A stretch of DNA of 43,185 bases from Chitinophaga pinensis (GTDB taxonomy: Bacteria; Bacteroidota; Bacteroidia; Bacteroidales; GCA-2748055): NCBI GenBank assembly GCA_945863035.1, contig CAMAZH010000019.1, forward strand, positions 1 through 43,185, read 5' to 3'. Below the pieces are notes generated by a model. It worked only from the letters and a program-made list of their open reading frames with translations. It was not told the DNA's origin and made no database searches. The number at the start of each line of letters is the position of its first letter. Position 1 is the first letter of the stretch. Below, piece after piece: positions 42,161 to 43,185 of this stretch. The translations under genes were made by a program, and so were the position numbers.

Positions 42161-42853
42161 TTATTCCCCATTCAGTTTTTCCAGCAATACAGACCTGAGC
42201 TTATCCTTCTTGTTTTGGTCTTCGGGTATGAGAAATTGGTCGGTGATCTTTACGGGGGGATTGCCGAATAGAAACAACTGATGGCCGATTTGCAAAGCCT
42301 CGTCCACATCGTGAGTAACGAAAATGACAGTTCTTTTGTCTTTTTCCCAAAGCTTGAAAAACTGTTCTATAAGATTGTACTTTAGTTTGTAATCGAGACC
42401 CTTAAAAGGCTCATCCATGAGAATGATATCCGAATCATAGGAGAATGCGCGTGCCAACGAAACCCTTTGTTTCATTCCCCCGCTAAGGGCAGAAGGGTAA
42501 TAATCCCCGAATTTTTCGAGTTGCACCAACGAAATATACTCATCAAGCCGTTGCCGGAGTTCATCGTTTCCCATTCGTTCCCTGAGCACAAACGCAATAT
42601 TCTCCTTTACGGTTTTCCATGGGAGAAGCCTGGGCTCCTGAAAAACATAGGAATGACGAAGATCGGAAAAGGCGTCACGATTTCCAGAATCAGGGGAAAC
42701 AGAGCCGTTGATGATGTTAAGGAGTGTGGTTTTTCCACATCCCGATGGTCCCAGGATGCAGTTTATATTTCCTTCCATCAGAGAAATGGAAAATGATTTG
42801 AATATTTCCAATCCCCCGTAAGACTTGCTTATATTTTTAAGTTCCAGATTCAT
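42161..42853 (-). CDS. ABC transporter ATP-binding protein, nitrate/sulfonate/taurine class
   Basis: 230 residues with Walker A GPSGCGKTTL, Q-loop YVFQEPRLLPWK, signature LSGGMKQRVSLARA, Walker B IILMDEPF and switch His in VTHDVDEA. The sequence and the PFKGLD after Walker B match the SsuB/TauB/NrtD group that energises uptake of small oxyanions, sulfonates or pyrimidine precursors. It overlaps the upstream permease gene by four bases (ATGA) and is read after it. Substrate not determinable: the binding protein is outside the window. Confidence 0.9.
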   Translation of the reverse strand: MNLELKNISKSYGGLEIFKSFSISLMEGNINCILGPSGCGKTTLLNIINGSVSPDSGNRDAFSDLRHSYVFQEPRLLPWKTVKENIAFVLRERMGNDELRQRLDEYISLVQLEKFGDYYPSALSGGMKQRVSLARAFSYDSDIILMDEPFKGLDYKLKYNLIEQFFKLWEKDKRTVIFVTHDVDEALQIGHQLFLFGNPPVKITDQFLIPEDQNKKDKLRSVLLEKLNGE

Positions 42854-43185
42854 TTCCAGCGAACGAGTTTTTTTTCAGCCCTTCTGACAATAAATTCAAA
42901 AAGCGAACTTACCAGGATTGCTATAAGTGTCCATGCAATCAATTCGCTGACCTGCAAAAATATTTGCGCATTCTGCATTTGCGTCCCTACGCCAAACCCC
43001 GGTTGGGCCAACACTTCGCCAATAATGATGGCTCTCCATCCGAAGCCCAGGGCATTGGATATGCCGCTTGTAAGAAACGGGGATATGGATGGGAGGTAAA
43101 TTTCTGTAATAATACGTCTGCGCTTAATGCGATATGTGTTGCCCATTTCCACAAGATCTTTATCCACATTACGGATTCCGTCGAT
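42850..43185 (-). CDS. ABC transporter permease, nitrate/sulfonate/taurine class (partial)
   Basis: The last 112 codons of a permease whose start lies beyond 43185. It contains the EAA loop typical of binding-protein-dependent permeases (VEMGNTYRIKRRRIITEIYL in its canonical place before LPSISPFLTSG), then two membrane segments (GFGWRAIIIGEVLAQPGFG and IAWTLIAILVSSLFEFIV) and a basic C-terminus. It pairs with the ATP-binding protein by a four-base overlap. Confidence 0.88.
   Translation of the reverse strand: MDGIRNVDKDLVEMGNTYRIKRRRIITEIYLPSISPFLTSGISNALGFGWRAIIIGEVLAQPGFGVGTQMQNAQIFLQVSELIAWTLIAILVSSLFEFIVRRAEKKLVRWK

Overview
The window looks like a Bacteroidota (probably Bacteroidales-type) chromosome from a fermentative anaerobe. 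The evidence is four proteins with C-terminal type IX secretion (T9SS) sorting domains, a FecR/TonB-receptor pair with STN and carboxypeptidase-regulatory-like N-terminal domains, promoter-like boxes of the TAnnTTTG type, a NagP/FucP-like sugar transporter, and a trimeric NAD-dependent [FeFe]-hydrogenase with a Rex repressor. There is no stretch over 300 bases without a gene, and I saw no rRNA, tRNA, insertion sequence or CRISPR array.

Region 1 (1-6181): the tail of a PAS-like protein and a large hybrid histidine kinase on the + strand, converging on a compact minus-strand operon. That operon encodes a small [2Fe-2S] thioredoxin-like ferredoxin, an [FeFe]-hydrogenase-like sensor that has lost three of the four H-cluster cysteines, and a SpoIIE/PP2C-type phosphatase translationally coupled to it.

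Region 2 (6419-31120): a 24-kb glycan-use locus, all + strand. It holds a FecR anti-sigma factor, a TonB-dependent receptor with no SusD, a secreted beta-helix-like protein, a secreted modular repeat protein, three related putative glycoside hydrolases sharing a D-E-P motif (two with T9SS tails), a beta-lactamase-like serine hydrolase, a GH78-like alpha-L-rhamnosidase lipoprotein, a MtaA/UroD-like methyltransferase, a sugar MFS permease, a NagB-LmbE fusion and an ECF sigma factor. The sigma factor and the anti-sigma factor sit at opposite ends. The enzymes suggest a rhamnose- and amino-sugar-containing substrate; that is inference.

Region 3 (31121-39731): a tightly packed operon hydC-hydB-hydA, then a hydrogenase-like sensor fused to a histidine kinase, a single-domain response regulator, a receiver-kinase hybrid, and rex. 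Two tandem Rex-like operators overlap the likely hydC promoter. Notable changes from canonical proteins are all four N-terminal [2Fe-2S] cysteines of HydB replaced by serine, and the HydA proton-relay cysteine replaced by aspartate. With Region 1, the window holds two sensory hydrogenase homologues, one kinase-fused and one phosphatase-linked.

Region 4 (39849-43185): a RibF-like FAD synthetase with an apparently degenerate riboflavin-kinase half, a DUF4143-type AAA ATPase preceded by a 33-bp tandem repeat with internal palindromes, and an ABC transporter ATPase and permease of the nitrate/sulfonate/taurine class (permease cut by the window edge).
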